Of a stretch of 64,000 nt of DNA, positions 1 to 11,677 are shown in pieces. How positions within the stretch are numbered: the first letter of the stretch is position 1; each line of letters starts with the position of its first letter. Origin of the DNA: Neocallimastix lanati (nom. inval.) (Eukaryota > Neocallimastigomycota > Neocallimastigomycetes > Neocallimastigales > Neocallimastigaceae); NCBI GenBank assembly GCA_016946835.1, contig JACVTC010000183.1:193501-257500 (forward strand), given 5' to 3'. The translations under genes were made by a program, and so were the position numbers. The notes beneath the pieces are model-generated. The model ran no database searches. It was not told the origin of the DNA and was given only the letters and a program-made list of their open reading frames with translations.

Positions 1-119
1 ATTAAAAATTTGGAAAACATTTTTATCCACAATAATTTACATTACATTACATTTAAATACGTATTCAAATTATTAAATATTTTACATGTCCCTCTGTTTA
101 AGTCGAGCCCCTGAGCGAC

Positions 120-3100
120 TTATAATCTAGAAGGAACTCTATTTGTTTTATTGAACTCTTGAACTAATTGAGGATCAGTGATTTCATCTTCAGACAACCA
201 AGTACATTCAGTAGCTGGAAGTCCTTTCCATAACATAAAGTAAAAAGGTTTATTGTTAACAACTTTAGCGGCAACAATCTTCAAAGGTTCCTTTCCTTCA
301 GTATCAGTAGCGATCGAAGTAATTCGAGTAATAGTATTTGCACTTGATTCAGTAAATTCTCTTTCATTGTAAGGTTCTAGAATTGAAATATGGAAAACAT
401 TATGGCATTTAATAGTATCAGGTGATTCTAATTTATAAGAAACAGGGCCTGTTTTTTCAATAATTTTAAAAGGACCGAGTTTTCTGTTAGTCAATTTAGA
501 AGGACCTTTTGGAAGTAAGTCTGGACGCTTTAACCAAACTTTATCACCTACTTTTAATTTTGGTCCTACAATTCTTAAGTGATCTGCATATCTCTTATAT
601 CTTTCCTTAGCTTTTTCTAAATTTTTCTTGAGGAATTGCATGTTTTTCCTTATTTGTTCAACATGGTCAATGGTACTTGTTCTTCTGCTATCAGCAGGTA
701 TAACTGGGTTAAACTTAGGATTAAAACCAAAATTAGCAAAAAATGGGCTTTGATTAATTGATTGATGTAACGTGTTGTTATAAGCAAATTCAGCATAAGG
801 TAAAATATCTATCCAATTATTTTTTCTTTTGTTAATATAGCACCTTAAAAATTGTTCTAATATACCATTAACTCGTTCAGTTTGACCATCTGTTTGAGGG
901 TGATGTGCTGTTGACAAATTTTGACGAATATCTAATAAACTACAAAGTCTTTGCCAGAATTCGGAGGTGAATTGAGATCCTCTATCGGAAGTAATATCTT
1001 CTGGTAATCCGTGTAAACGAAAAACTTCTCTAAAAAATACATCAGAAGCGATTTGAGTAGTAGGTATACTCCTAAATGGAATAAAGTGAGCCATCTTTGT
1101 TAATCTATCAACTACGACCATTATAACTGTTTTGTCTCTTGACTTAGGTAAATCAGTTATAAAATCCATTGAGACTGAGGACCATGGTCTTTTTGGAGTA
1201 GGAAGAGGTTGAAGTAATCCATAAGGACGGTGGCGATCATCTTTTACTTGAGCACATGTTTTGCATGATGCGATATACTTAACAATATCGGAAGTCATCT
1301 TAAACCAAACAAAATTTCTACTTATAATTTCTTTAGTTTTGAGAATACCAAAATGACCTTGAACTGGATTATCATGATGAATAGCAATGATAATATTTCT
1401 CATCTTCTTTGGCACGAAAATTAAACCCTTATATAATAATAAACCTTCTTCGTCAATAGTAAAGTCTTTCATTTTATTTTTATATTTATTATTAGAAGTA
1501 GATTCTCCTTTTTTGATCTTGATTAATTCTTGTATGACTTCATCATCTTTAATTTCTTTTATCAATTCATCTTTTAAGTTCCCTTGAATTGCAACTAAAC
1601 ATAAATCTTCTGTAGCTTCTTGTATTGTAAGACAAGCTGAAGTTTCTTTTTCATCATCTATTTCTTGATTTTCATAATCTGGTCTTCTCGAAAAAGCATC
1701 TGGTTTTCCACCTTCTTTTCCTGGTCTATATTGTATTTTGTAATCAAATCGAGATAAGAATAAGTTCCATCTTATTTGACGTTGAGATAACAACTCAGGT
1801 TTACGTGGAAAAGTTAAATTTTTATGATCGGTATAAATTGTAAATTGATGCTTAGCCCCTTCTAAGTAATGTCTCCATTCTTGTAACGCACACTTGACAG
1901 CTAATACTTCCTTGTCATATATTGGATAATTCTTTTCAGATTTTGTTAAACCTCTTGAATAATAACAAATTGGATGTAATGCGTTTGTATATTTTTGTCT
2001 TTGAGATAACACAGCACCGATTGCAAAGTTACTAGCATCTGTTTCTACTATAAATGGTAAATCTGGATCTGCATGAACAAGTATTGGTTCTTTTGTAAAG
2101 AGTTTCTTTAAAGTTTCGAATGCGGCAGAACATTCTTCAGTCCATTCATATTTAACATCTTTTCTTGTTAAGTTGTGTAACGGCTTAGCAATTTTAGCAA
2201 AGTTTGGGATGAATCTTCTGTAATAATTACATAAGCCTACGAAAGATTGTACTTCCTTCACGGTAGTTGGTACTGGCCATTCTAAAATCGATTTAACTTT
2301 GTCTGGATCCATAGAAATTCCTTTATCCGAAATAATATGTCCTAAAAAAGTTGTTTTTTGAACTTCAAATTCACATTTACTTAATTTTGCATAAAGACCA
2401 CTTTCTTGTAATTTCTTAAGTATTTTCTTAACATGTGTACGGTGTTCTTCTAATGTCTCAGAATAAATAAGTATATCATCGATATAGGCAAAAGCAAATT
2501 CATCTAAGTATTCTCCTAAAACGTCATTAATAAAGTGTTGGAAAGTTGCTGGAGCATTCTTCAAACCAAATGGCATAACAAGATATTCGAAATGACCATA
2601 TCTTGTTCGAAATGCTGTTTTATATTCATCACCTTCACGTATTCTTACCAGGTTATAAGCTGATTTTAAATCTAACTTAGTAAAATACTTAGCTTCTCTC
2701 AATCTGTCAAAAAGCTCGGTGATTAAAGGGAGTGGATAGGAATCCCTTATAGTATTTTCATTAAGTCTTCGATAATCGACACAAAGTCTTAAACTTCCAT
2801 CCTTTTTTCTAACGAATAAAATTGGAGCACCAGCAGGAGATGTTGAAGGTCTAATGAAGCCTTTTTCTAAATTTTCTTTGATATATTCTTTTAAAGCTTC
2901 ACGTTCTTCTTCCGTTAATGGATATAATGGTCCATAAAATAAGTCTACATCATCCTTTAATCTAATTTTACAGTCGTATGGACGATGTGGTGGTAATTCG
3001 TTACACTCTTGTTCATCAAACACATTTTTAAATTTCTCATATTGTTTTGGTATTCTTTCCAAACTTTTATTTTCTTTAACACTTTCATTATTATAATCAC

Positions 3101-4688
3101 ATTTAATAACACTTTTATCTTTATTTTCATTTTTTAAAACATAACAGAAAGCATAATTTTCAAATTTTCCTTTATTTAATTCTTTTCTTTTAATACATTT
3201 TTCTTTTTTAACTAAGGCTTTTTTCATAATAGCCTTTATATTACGTGATTTTTTACTACATAATTTATTTTTATTATCGACTAATTTTTTAACATCATTA
3301 TTATCTAAACTATCTAATACATTATTATAATTATTAATAATTTCTCTAGCTAATTGTATCTTACTTCGGCGGATTTCATCTTTTTTCTTCTTTTCTTCAG
3401 TTGTTCTTCTCATAATATCTTCAGCGGTGGCACAACAATTTCTCTTGCAGTATTGGGAACTGAATCTGATATTACCTTTATCAAATTCAATTGTTGGGCA
3501 ATGCTTCTTCAACCATGGATTTCCTAAAATAACCGAAATTCCTTTTGGTAAACTATAAATGTAAAATTGAATGGTTTCGATATGTTGACCCATGACCATA
3601 GTTAATGGAATGGTTTCATAACGAATTGTTCCATTTCCGTTAAATCCGATAACGTTTTTCTCATGGCGGATTCGTTGTACTGGGATCTGGTATTTATCGG
3701 CGGTAGCTCTATCCATAATATTAAGATCTGAGCCAGTATCTAGAATTGCGGACATAATAAAACCATTTTTGTACTTAAAAACAACATTGTAAGTGTGAGC
3801 TAAACTTTTCTCGCTCAATTTAATCTGTAAGATCTTTTCTCTTCTTCTAATTTTGTCCTGTTGCTTGGGACAGTTTTCCTTTAAGTGACTTGTGCTCTTA
3901 CATATAAAACACTTCTTCGGTTTGTTTGACCTCTTTGGTGAAGAATCCCTGTAATTTTGGCTACTTCGGTAATTATTTTGGTAACGACTTGATCCTAAGT
4001 CCCTACGAAAAGGTCTAATTCTTCTTTGATCTATATCCATTGGGTCATTTCCGTTAACACGACGATCTTCTTCAGCATTAGCAGCTACAACATTAATTAG
4101 TTCATTAATTCTTCTAATTCTAGGATAAATTAGTTTGGTTCTTTCTTTTTCTCTTGTTGGTAAACCCTCAATGAAAAAATGGATTTTAGATTCGTCATTA
4201 AATGATGAATCTCTGGCTATTTTCTCGAACTGATTGCAGTATTCGGCTATTGTTCTAAATTGTTGGTTACGTATCTTGGTAAGTCGACTGTTCGCGACAT
4301 CTGAACTCGCACAGGATTTGTAACGTTGTTGCAAAGCGTCAATAAAATTCTCGTAATTTTCCAATAGTGGACTTTCTTCTTTAACTAGATCAGCAAACCA
4401 TTCAGCAGCGTTTCCCTCCAAATAACTACTTATAATATCAATCTTGAATTCGTCATCAGCAGCAGCTTCTTCGTCTAAATTGTACTTAAAATATCGGTTG
4501 ATTTGACCAAGGAAGGCTGGTAGTTCGTTTCTTCTTCCGGAGAATGCTTTTGGTTTCGGAATGAGGCGTGCCCTGGTATTGACGTTATTACCAACCTCAT
4601 TTTCTATTTCCATGGAGCTGGCTTCAGAGGCTGCGTCAAAGTCTCCCCTAGCTCCTGGATGTTGATTGTTGATATTTATGTAATTCAT
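120..4688 (-). CDS. Gag-Pol polyprotein of gypsy element A, with chromodomain
   Basis: A single 1522-residue polyprotein encoding the capsid and enzymes of a Ty3/gypsy retrotransposon. The frame is open upstream to 4745, but the first ATG is at 4688 (MNYINI). Order seen: Gag; CCHC zinc knuckle (CFICKSTSHLKENC, ~260); aspartic protease with LDTGSDLN (~317); reverse transcriptase with the YIDD catalytic box (~736); RNase H (ETDASNFAIG, ~883); integrase with an HHCC-type zinc region (~1104-1150) and catalytic acids in SMDFITDL, SDRGSQF and TERVNG (~1173-1272). The last ~50 residues contain a chromodomain-like segment (FMLWKGLPATECTW), which in chromoviruses directs integration to modified histones. 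No stop or frameshift interrupts it, so it could be active. Gag and Pol are in one frame, unlike element C. Confidence 0.95.
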   Translation of the reverse strand: MNYININNQHPGARGDFDAASEASSMEIENEVGNNVNTRARLIPKPKAFSGRRNELPAFLGQINRYFKYNLDEEAAADDEFKIDIISSYLEGNAAEWFADLVKEESPLLENYENFIDALQQRYKSCASSDVANSRLTKIRNQQFRTIAEYCNQFEKIARDSSFNDESKIHFFIEGLPTREKERTKLIYPRIRRINELINVVAANAEEDRRVNGNDPMDIDQRRIRPFRRDLGSSRYQNNYRSSQNYRDSSPKRSNKPKKCFICKSTSHLKENCPKQQDKIRRREKILQIKLSEKSLAHTYNVVFKYKNGFIMSAILDTGSDLNIMDRATADKYQIPVQRIRHEKNVIGFNGNGTIRYETIPLTMVMGQHIETIQFYIYSLPKGISVILGNPWLKKHCPTIEFDKGNIRFSSQYCKRNCCATAEDIMRRTTEEKKKKDEIRRSKIQLAREIINNYNNVLDSLDNNDVKKLVDNKNKLCSKKSRNIKAIMKKALVKKEKCIKRKELNKGKFENYAFCYVLKNENKDKSVIKCDYNNESVKENKSLERIPKQYEKFKNVFDEQECNELPPHRPYDCKIRLKDDVDLFYGPLYPLTEEEREALKEYIKENLEKGFIRPSTSPAGAPILFVRKKDGSLRLCVDYRRLNENTIRDSYPLPLITELFDRLREAKYFTKLDLKSAYNLVRIREGDEYKTAFRTRYGHFEYLVMPFGLKNAPATFQHFINDVLGEYLDEFAFAYIDDILIYSETLEEHRTHVKKILKKLQESGLYAKLSKCEFEVQKTTFLGHIISDKGISMDPDKVKSILEWPVPTTVKEVQSFVGLCNYYRRFIPNFAKIAKPLHNLTRKDVKYEWTEECSAAFETLKKLFTKEPILVHADPDLPFIVETDASNFAIGAVLSQRQKYTNALHPICYYSRGLTKSEKNYPIYDKEVLAVKCALQEWRHYLEGAKHQFTIYTDHKNLTFPRKPELLSQRQIRWNLFLSRFDYKIQYRPGKEGGKPDAFSRRPDYENQEIDDEKETSACLTIQEATEDLCLVAIQGNLKDELIKEIKDDEVIQELIKIKKGESTSNNKYKNKMKDFTIDEEGLLLYKGLIFVPKKMRNIIIAIHHDNPVQGHFGILKTKEIISRNFVWFKMTSDIVKYIASCKTCAQVKDDRHRPYGLLQPLPTPKRPWSSVSMDFITDLPKSRDKTVIMVVVDRLTKMAHFIPFRSIPTTQIASDVFFREVFRLHGLPEDITSDRGSQFTSEFWQRLCSLLDIRQNLSTAHHPQTDGQTERVNGILEQFLRCYINKRKNNWIDILPYAEFAYNNTLHQSINQSPFFANFGFNPKFNPVIPADSRRTSTIDHVEQIRKNMQFLKKNLEKAKERYKRYADHLRIVGPKLKVGDKVWLKRPDLLPKGPSKLTNRKLGPFKIIEKTGPVSYKLESPDTIKCHNVFHISILEPYNEREFTESSANTITRITSIATDTEGKEPLKIVAAKVVNNKPFYFMLWKGLPATECTWLSEDEITDPQLVQEFNKTNRVPSRL

Positions 4689-5827
4689 TTTATTATTATT
4701 ATTTATTAAACTATAAATTAAACTATAAAGTATTACTAAATCCACTTTTTAATTATTATTTCAAAAAAAAAAAATTTTTTTTTTTTTTTTTTTTTATACT
4801 ATTACTAGGCTATCCTACACAAAGGTAAACTATACTAATCTAACGAGTTGGAAAATTGTAAAATAAAATAATAGCTTAGGTCGGCGAGGACAGACTATAA
4901 TTTATTTTACACTATTTTATTATATCAACACTATAATTAATTATTAACTAAAACACTAAAACTAAAAACTAATTTAATTTTTTGTTTTATAAAAAAAATC
5001 CTTTTATTAATATTTCTTATTTGTTGAATTTAACTATTCTAAAATCAACAATCACTTAACTGGGTACCGTAGGGTCCTTTACCGGAAAGCCTACTAGCAG
5101 TTAAGATTTTAAAATAAAATTTAAAATAAAATTTGTTTTATAAAAGATAACTATTCTAATAATAGTTATAATACTAATTAATAAAATATAAAATTTATAC
5201 TATCTATCTTATCTATAATATTTCCTATACTATTCTATTTTCTAACTAAACTATACTATTTTCTATACTATTTTCCAACTATCGTTCAATAGTTGAAAAT
5301 TAACTCTTTTTATACTTTTTGAAAATTAAAATTTAAATTGAATAGATTGTAATAAACTAACTAAAATATTATTATATATTTGTAATTACATTTAATAATA
5401 AATTACATGAATTTTTATGAGTTATTTTAATATAAAAACTATTTAAAACTATCTAATATTTCTAAAAATAAATAAACAAAACGGCAAGTTTTTGTAAACA
5501 AACGGAAAAGGCAATTTTTCTTTGATTATTTTAATTTAACTAATTTATGACTAATTATTTTTAATTTACAAGTTTCATGACTAATTATTTTTAATTTACA
5601 AGTTTCATGACTAATTATTTTTAATTTACAAAGTTTCATGATTCAAAGTGAGTAATAATGATGTAAATTCTCCAAATAATTTAGTCATACATTTTTGAGA
5701 AAATTAATTAAATTAATAATTTGGAATACATTTAAATTTATATTAAAAATTTGGAAAACATTTTTATCCACAATAATTTACATTACATTACATTTAAATA
5801 CGTATTCAAATTATTAAATATTTTACA
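4689..5827 (-). repeat. 5' leader and 5' LTR of element A
   Basis: Only 5742-5827 is proven LTR, by identity to 1-86; the rest is leader plus LTR by position. The region holds a poly-T/poly-A block (4761-4796), a less AT-rich stretch (4797-4905) and a strong stem-loop at 5055-5105. A 20-bp motif containing GACTAATTATTTTTAATTTAC is repeated about three times at 5550-5635. I saw no convincing primer-binding site. Confidence 0.6.
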
Positions 5828-6330
5828 ATTTAAAATATTCCATATCGATTATTTATTTATTTGGTCGTTTTTCTAAGGAATTATGACAGGATAATAATTA
5901 TTACGTTCTCTTAATTTTATATAAAAAAAATAATTAATTAATATTATATTTTTATTAAACATCTCTCATAAACTATTAATTTCCTAATAACTTTATTTAA
6001 AAATACAATTTCATAATTAAATATTTATAACTATTAATATTTAAAATATATTTCCTAAATAAAATATAATTAACAAAATTTATAATAAAATTTCTAAAAC
6101 TATATAATTCTCAAAATAATATTTAAAATATTAAATAAAACTTATTAATAATAATGATGAATTAATTTAATACCATAATAATAGAATCATTAATAATATA
6201 ATTTATCTATTTTAAATATGATAAAAGAATTAACCATGCTTTTAAAAATAATTATTTGAATAACTATATTTTAATTATTATAACCAATAATAATAATACA
6301 TTATTTCTACCCTACGTTTTTTACCTAAAT
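5828..6330. other. AT-rich intergenic DNA
   Basis: No gene, tRNA or clear element. The sequence is mostly A/T runs with no frame of note. Confidence 0.6.
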
Positions 6331-6439
6331 CTTATTTTTATGGTATCGTATCAATTTAGAGTTAGGATAAAATTATAAATAATACTTAGAAAAATTAATC
6401 ATTCTAACCTAACCCAAAATTAAATCCAATTACTAAATT

Positions 6440-7000
6440 GATAATCAATCATAAACTTAAAATAAAATTAAATTAAACTCTTCTTCAAAATTCTACTTTC
6501 TAGGAAAAATTATAATAAAAATCTATATTAATTAAAACTTAACTTTAAAATATCTCGGATACCAACCTAAAATTGAATAGCTCGTGCAAAGCAAAATTTT
6601 ATAATAAATTGCACCTTAATTGTAAACAAAAGTCCATCTTAAAAATATTCTAGTTATTTTTCTAAAATAAAAATATTAATAATAAAAATCATTAATAAAC
6701 AAAATAATAAACAAAAACTATTAACAAATTATCAACAATTATTTATAACAAAACTTATTGAAAATATTCTAAAACATAATAAAAATATTATTTCTTTATT
6801 TATTATTAATTCTTTAATATAAACTTAAACAAAAATATTTGTTTAATTCTAGTTATTTCAAAATAATAAGTAATTACTTTAAAAGTAGCTTTCTTTATTA
6901 AATTAACTTGTAAAAAGTCTTGTAAATAGTAAACTTGCAAATAAATAATCTTCTTTCATTTCTTTTTATTTCTTTTATTATTTAAATGTAAAATAGTTAT
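6440..7000 (-). repeat. Dispersed repeat R1, copy 1 (inverted relative to copy 2)
   Basis: The reverse complement of this stretch aligns by eye along most of its length to 34997-35600. Shared landmarks include the TTTACTATTTA / AATTTAATAAAGAAAG block, AATAACTAGAATATTTTTAA, GGACTTT..TTACAAT, and ACGAGCT..TCAATTTTAGGTTG. The copies are diverged by substitutions and small gaps. Length and composition resemble an old LTR, but I see no second LTR or internal coding region, so the family is unknown. Confidence 0.6.
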
Positions 7001-7138
7001 TTTTTTTTTTGAAAAATATATATAGATATAATATTTTCGTTATTCAATTATTCTTTGTCATTAAATTTTATAATTAATATATAATATTAATCTTATTATT
7101 TAAATTATTATATTTAATTTTGATTTAATAATCATATT

Positions 7139-7647
7139 TTAATATAAAATTATCCTGGTTCGAACCCGCTCTATGACCTTATCAGTTTTCCCTTCGGGTT
7201 TTTATGATAATGCGTTGATAGAGCAATTACAGGTAAGTATATTGGATTAAGTATGATGGATTTGTGGGTGATTTTGGACTCTGGTCAAAACTAAGGTGTT
7301 TTGGGCATATTTAGGAAAAACGGCACAAACCTGCCTAGATACTTAAGTTATATCCAAATTGTAAATAATATGGTCAATTTCCTTAATTATACCATCTCAA
7401 AAACTAATTAAGATTTCTGCTATTCCCGATGATAGAGGGGTGGGTGGTATGACGGTTAGTCTGGATTTTCATAATCTATTGGGACCATGCCTAGTACTTT
7501 AAATCCCTCTTAGAGGTAGTAGAGCGTTGACGTCAAAATGATAAGGCATGTAAGGATCTGTTCCTTAAAATACACTTATGTGACCTACCAATGATGTAGA
7601 AATCATGTGAGAAAGTCTAAAAAAAAAAAAAAATTAATATAAAATTA
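7139..7647 (+). mobile_element. Non-autonomous poly-A retroposon (SINE-like) with 14-bp TSD
   Basis: A GC-richer island of about 480 bp (7153-7633) in otherwise AT-rich DNA. It ends in a 15-A tail (7619-7633) and is bounded by a perfect 14-bp direct repeat, TTAATATAAAATTA, at 7139-7152 and 7634-7647. A poly-A tail plus a long TSD is the signature of LINE-mediated retroposition. All frames are broken by stops, so it is non-coding. The 5' head contains GGTTCGAACCC (7157-7167), which fits a Pol III B box. It also has a hairpin closed by TTATCA/TGATAA (7179-7210) with a C(UUCG)G tetraloop at its tip, then an A-box-like GCGTTGATAGAGCA. The parent RNA is not recognised. Confidence 0.8.
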
Positions 7648-8296
7648 AATAATAAATAAAAAAATTTATAATAAAACAAATTATAACTAATAAAATTAAT
7701 AATTAAATAAATAATTTAATAAATAATTAAATAATTTATTATTCTTTTTTAAATGTATAAAAACTATTTAATTAAATAAAAATTTATCGTTAAATTAAAT
7801 AAACACTTATTATATAATTAAATAAATTGTTAATTGTACTTGACGAACTAAATAAATATTATATTAACTCTAATTTGACTAAGAAAATATAATTATTCTA
7901 TTAAAAACAATTATAGAATATTTCATTTATGATAAATAATAATATAGTTAAAAAACTAGAAATTCATTAATAAATTTTTGTTGAAATTATAACTGAATTG
8001 AAATCTAAATTTCAGTTATTTTACGTTTTAATAATAAATATTATTAATTATTTATATTATTAATTATTTATATTATTATTTATTAATTAGGAAATAAATT
8101 ATTGACGAAAGTCACGAATGCTCGTCTAAAGAATAAAATATAATTTTTATTTTAACATAAATAATATTAATTTACATTTTTAGCTTTGTTTTCACATACA
8201 TAAATATTTATGATTTGTATTTTTTAATAATTTAATTATAAATCTAAATTATAAAGTTTATTTATTTATATTATTTAATACTTTAACACTACCCCT
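7648..8296. other. AT-rich DNA, probably including the decayed LTR of the copia relic
   Basis: Mostly A/T runs. A short GC-richer patch (8101-8132) and a terminal TTTAACA just before a CCCCTC pyrimidine tract (~8287-8297) resemble the end of a copia LTR followed by a polypurine tract, as at 21971-21992. Too decayed to delimit. Confidence 0.4.
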
Positions 8297-9545
8297 CAAA
8301 TCAATTTTCATTTGTAATGAAAATTTGATTTACAAAGGTAGTCATTTTAATATCATTAAATTATTTTATTAATGAATCAACTAGTACTTTGTCAGTACTG
8401 ATATATTTTAATTTGATTAAAATTTTCTCAATATTATCTCTATTAAAATAATATTTAATTGAAATATGCTTTAGTTTTGTTGATGCGGCGATTACTGTCT
8501 GTTTCTTATATAATATAGTACAATATATCGTAGTATTCCCAATTAAAATTATACTTCCTCATGTGAATTTTTTATCAGTAACATCACCAGTGAAGTCTGA
8601 ATTTGTGTAACCTACAATGTCCCTATCATATGTAACTTTATAATTTTTAGTGTTTTTTAAATATTGTAAAAAACTATTACTTTGTTCCAGTCAGATACTG
8701 ATGGATTTTCTGAATTACTAGCTGCTTAATTTACTGAAAAAGCAATATCTGATCTAGTACATTTTAATAAATATTTTAACATATCAATTATACTTTTATA
8801 CTTTGTTTTATTGAATGGTTTGTTATTTTCTGATTTTGCATTGTCACCAACACATAGTGTTTTTTTTACTCTTTTATTATTGATATTGAATATTTTTAAG
8901 ATATTTTCTATAAATTGTTGTTGTGAGCATATTTATGTCTTATTTTTTTTTTCCGACTTTAATACCTAATAATTAATCTATTATTCTTGATTTTGATATT
9001 TTGAAATTATTTTTAATTTTATTGGAAATTTTATTAGTTTTTTCTTTTTCACCTATAACTTTCATAACGTATACATATAATTCATTTATACAGACTACCT
9101 TATTATTAACTATTTTTCTATAAGCACAACTTTCTGATTTAAGATGTTCCATGCCTTGGTCTATTAGAAATCTAGATATTACTTTATATCGCTGAGGACT
9201 CTATTGTTTTAAACCGTACAATGCCTTATTCGAGAGTCAATATCCCCTCCCAATGTTAGGATCTCCAATAGGAATAGATATTTTTATCTAAGTTGGCATT
9301 GAGATACGTAGTTTTAAAATTTAATTGGAGAATGTCCCATATGAATTTAGCGTCAAAAGTGATAAAAAGTTTTAAACAATCTATCCATCTGTTTTAAGAG
9401 AATAAACCCATTTAGTAGGATTTGGTTTTTTATCTTCAGGAATGTCTTTTGAAAAAGTCATAACTTTATTAGAATAAAGATTATCCAGTGTATTATCTAT
9501 AGTTTTTTCCCACAAAACATGTCCTTTAATTTTATTTTTTATAAC
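8297..9545 (-). pseudogene. Decayed Ty1/copia pol (reverse transcriptase and RNase H part)
   Basis: Broken minus-strand coding sequence that parallels the copia pol at 22051-23500. The clearest patch is RNase H at ~8550-8620, which reads GYTNSDFTGDVTD then a stop, against GYTDSDFAGDLED in the intact copy. Other matching patches are the segment around 8700-8850 and the RT segment around 9180-9350. Stops and small indels are spread throughout, and integrase, protease and gag are missing. Older than, and not identical to, the copia element at 21.7-35 kb. Confidence 0.75.
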
Positions 9546-9677
9546 ATTTAATAATAAAATAATTTAATATCTTTATATTAAACTGACTCATAGTGAAAAA
9601 ATTATTAATTACAATTAGCCAACCATTAATAATATATTCAGACAAAATTATTTATTTCAATTGTAAAATTTACCAAA

Positions 9678-9709
<32 letters not shown>

Positions 9710-10046
9710 ATATTTGTTTATCTCGCCTTTCTTAAACTTCATAAAAGCTTACGATTCAATTCCAGTTTTCAACATTCTTACCAATTTTAATTAATTAAAT
9801 AATAAATAAATAATAGTTATAATTATTTTTGTTAAAATTTTTTGTTATCGATATTCCAAGCTAAATAAATAATATTATTTGAATATTTATCATATTGATA
9901 GAATTTATTATCAATTAAAATTTGAATTTCTATCATAATTTTTAATATTTTATTATATTTTTATAATAATTAATAACATACCAAAGCAAAATAAAAAAAA
10001 ATAAAAAAAAAAAATAAAAAAAAAAAATTAAAAAAAAAAATTAAAA

Positions 10047-10079
<33 letters not shown>

Positions 10080-10230
10080 ATAAAACAACGAAGTATTAAC
10101 AAAAAAAAAATAAATAAATAAATAAATAAAAAATAAAATAAAAAATAAAGCAAAATAAAAAATAATTAATAATATATATAGTATTTAAATATCAAAATAT
10201 TTTTAAATACTTAAATTTTGATGATTAAAA

Positions 10231-10282
<52 letters not shown>

Positions 10283-10558
10283 CAATCTTTATATATAAAT
10301 TGAATTTTTATATTATTATTATTATTATTATTACAAATTTATCATTTAATATTATTATATATTATTAAATCATTTTAACTAATAATTTTTATTAGTAGTA
10401 TTTTTGATTATTATCTTTATATTTATTTGTTTGCTTTGTTTTGCTTTTATTTTATTATTTTGTTATATTTGGCTTACTATAGTAATAGATAGTTCATTAA
10501 GTAAAAAATTAAAAAAAAAAAAAAAAAAATAAGCTAATGAAATTACTTTTTTTTTTTC
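9546..10558. repeat. Low-complexity intergenic DNA with A-rich and (TAT)n tracts
   Basis: Contains poly-A (9674-9702), an A-rich (AAAT)n block (about 9990-10160) and a TAT trinucleotide run (10229-10280). The last ~100 bases are the 3' flank of the LRR gene. The short frame at 9593-9790 is a poly-lysine artefact of the A-run. Confidence 0.6.
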
Positions 10559-11615
10559 TTACTTAATAAATTGGTCAATTCTTCCCTTTCTTCTTTCACA
10601 ATACTGTAATAAAGAAAATTTTCCATAAAAAAAAAATAATTTTTAATAATAATTTTAATTATAATACAAAAAAATATTTCTTTTATATATAAATCTATTT
10701 ATTAGTTTAATTATATATATATTATATATTACCTTTTCATAACCATCTAATTCTCTAAACTTATCTTCCGGTAATACATTATTTTCAATTTCAATGAAAC
10801 AAACAGTAGAATTAGAAAGAATCTCATTTGGAAAATCAACAATAGAATTATTGTTTAATTTTAAATTTTTTAATCGAGGCATCTTAGCAATAGATACAGG
10901 AACATGAACTATTACATTATTTGATACATTAATTTCTTCACAGCTTTCGAGTCCATTGCCAATATCATCAGGTAAGCTTAATAATTAAAGAAAAATGTAT
11001 ATCCACAATTTATTATATATATTAATGTAAATTATTTAATTTATTAATAATAGAAGTGATTATAATAATTATTATAATATTAATAATATTAATAATTATA
11101 ACATAAAATTAAATAAAATAATATTATTTTAAATAAAAAATAAATAAATAAATAAATACTATTCAAAATTTATATTAAAGGTATTTACTTTTGAATTCTA
11201 TTCGAAGACAAATCAATTTGAGTTACACTACTTAATTGATTTATTTCTTTTGGAATTGAAGTTATTACATTGTTAGAAAGTATTAATTGATTTAAATTTT
11301 TAAGCTTTTGAATATCTAATCAATAATTAATATTTATTTACAATATATTAAATTGTTTTTAATAAATTTATTTAGAAAATAAATAAAAATAATAAGAAGA
11401 TTATTAAATAATTATATAAAATAAATAATATTGATAAACAAAGTTAATAAAATAAATATATACCAATAGATATGTTTGATATTTGATTATGTGAAAGATT
11501 TAAAGTTTTTAAATTTTTTAATTCAAATATTTCTTGTGGTAATTCTATAATAGAATTATAAGATAAATTTAAAATTTTTAAATTTTGTAATTGCTTGATT
11601 TCAGGTGGACTTTTT

Positions 11616-11677
<62 letters not shown>

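Larger units (their letters stand above)
1..5827 (-). mobile_element. Ty3/gypsy chromovirus element A (3' LTR truncated by window edge)
   Basis: An LTR retrotransposon on the minus strand. Bases 1-86 and 5742-5827 are identical over all 86 positions and are the outer part (start of U3 on the minus strand) of the two LTRs. Both begin TGTAAA on the minus strand. Next to the left LTR, positions 87-99 read on the minus strand form a purine-rich tract typical of a polypurine tract. One intact gag-pol frame lies between. LTR identity over the visible part and the unbroken frame suggest a recent insertion. The inner boundary of the 5' LTR cannot be set because the 3' LTR runs off the window, and no target duplication can be checked. 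Confidence 0.9.

Noticed and set aside
7157-7167. GGTTCGAACCC as part of a tRNA gene
   Set aside because: No acceptor stem or D arm can be formed around it and the T stem does not pair for five bases; it is kept only as a B-box-like word in the retroposon.
10655-10882. 75-residue LRR fragment and the 12105-12311 fragment as separate genes
   Set aside because: They are exons 4 and 1 of one five-exon LRRC57-like gene; the tails read into introns.
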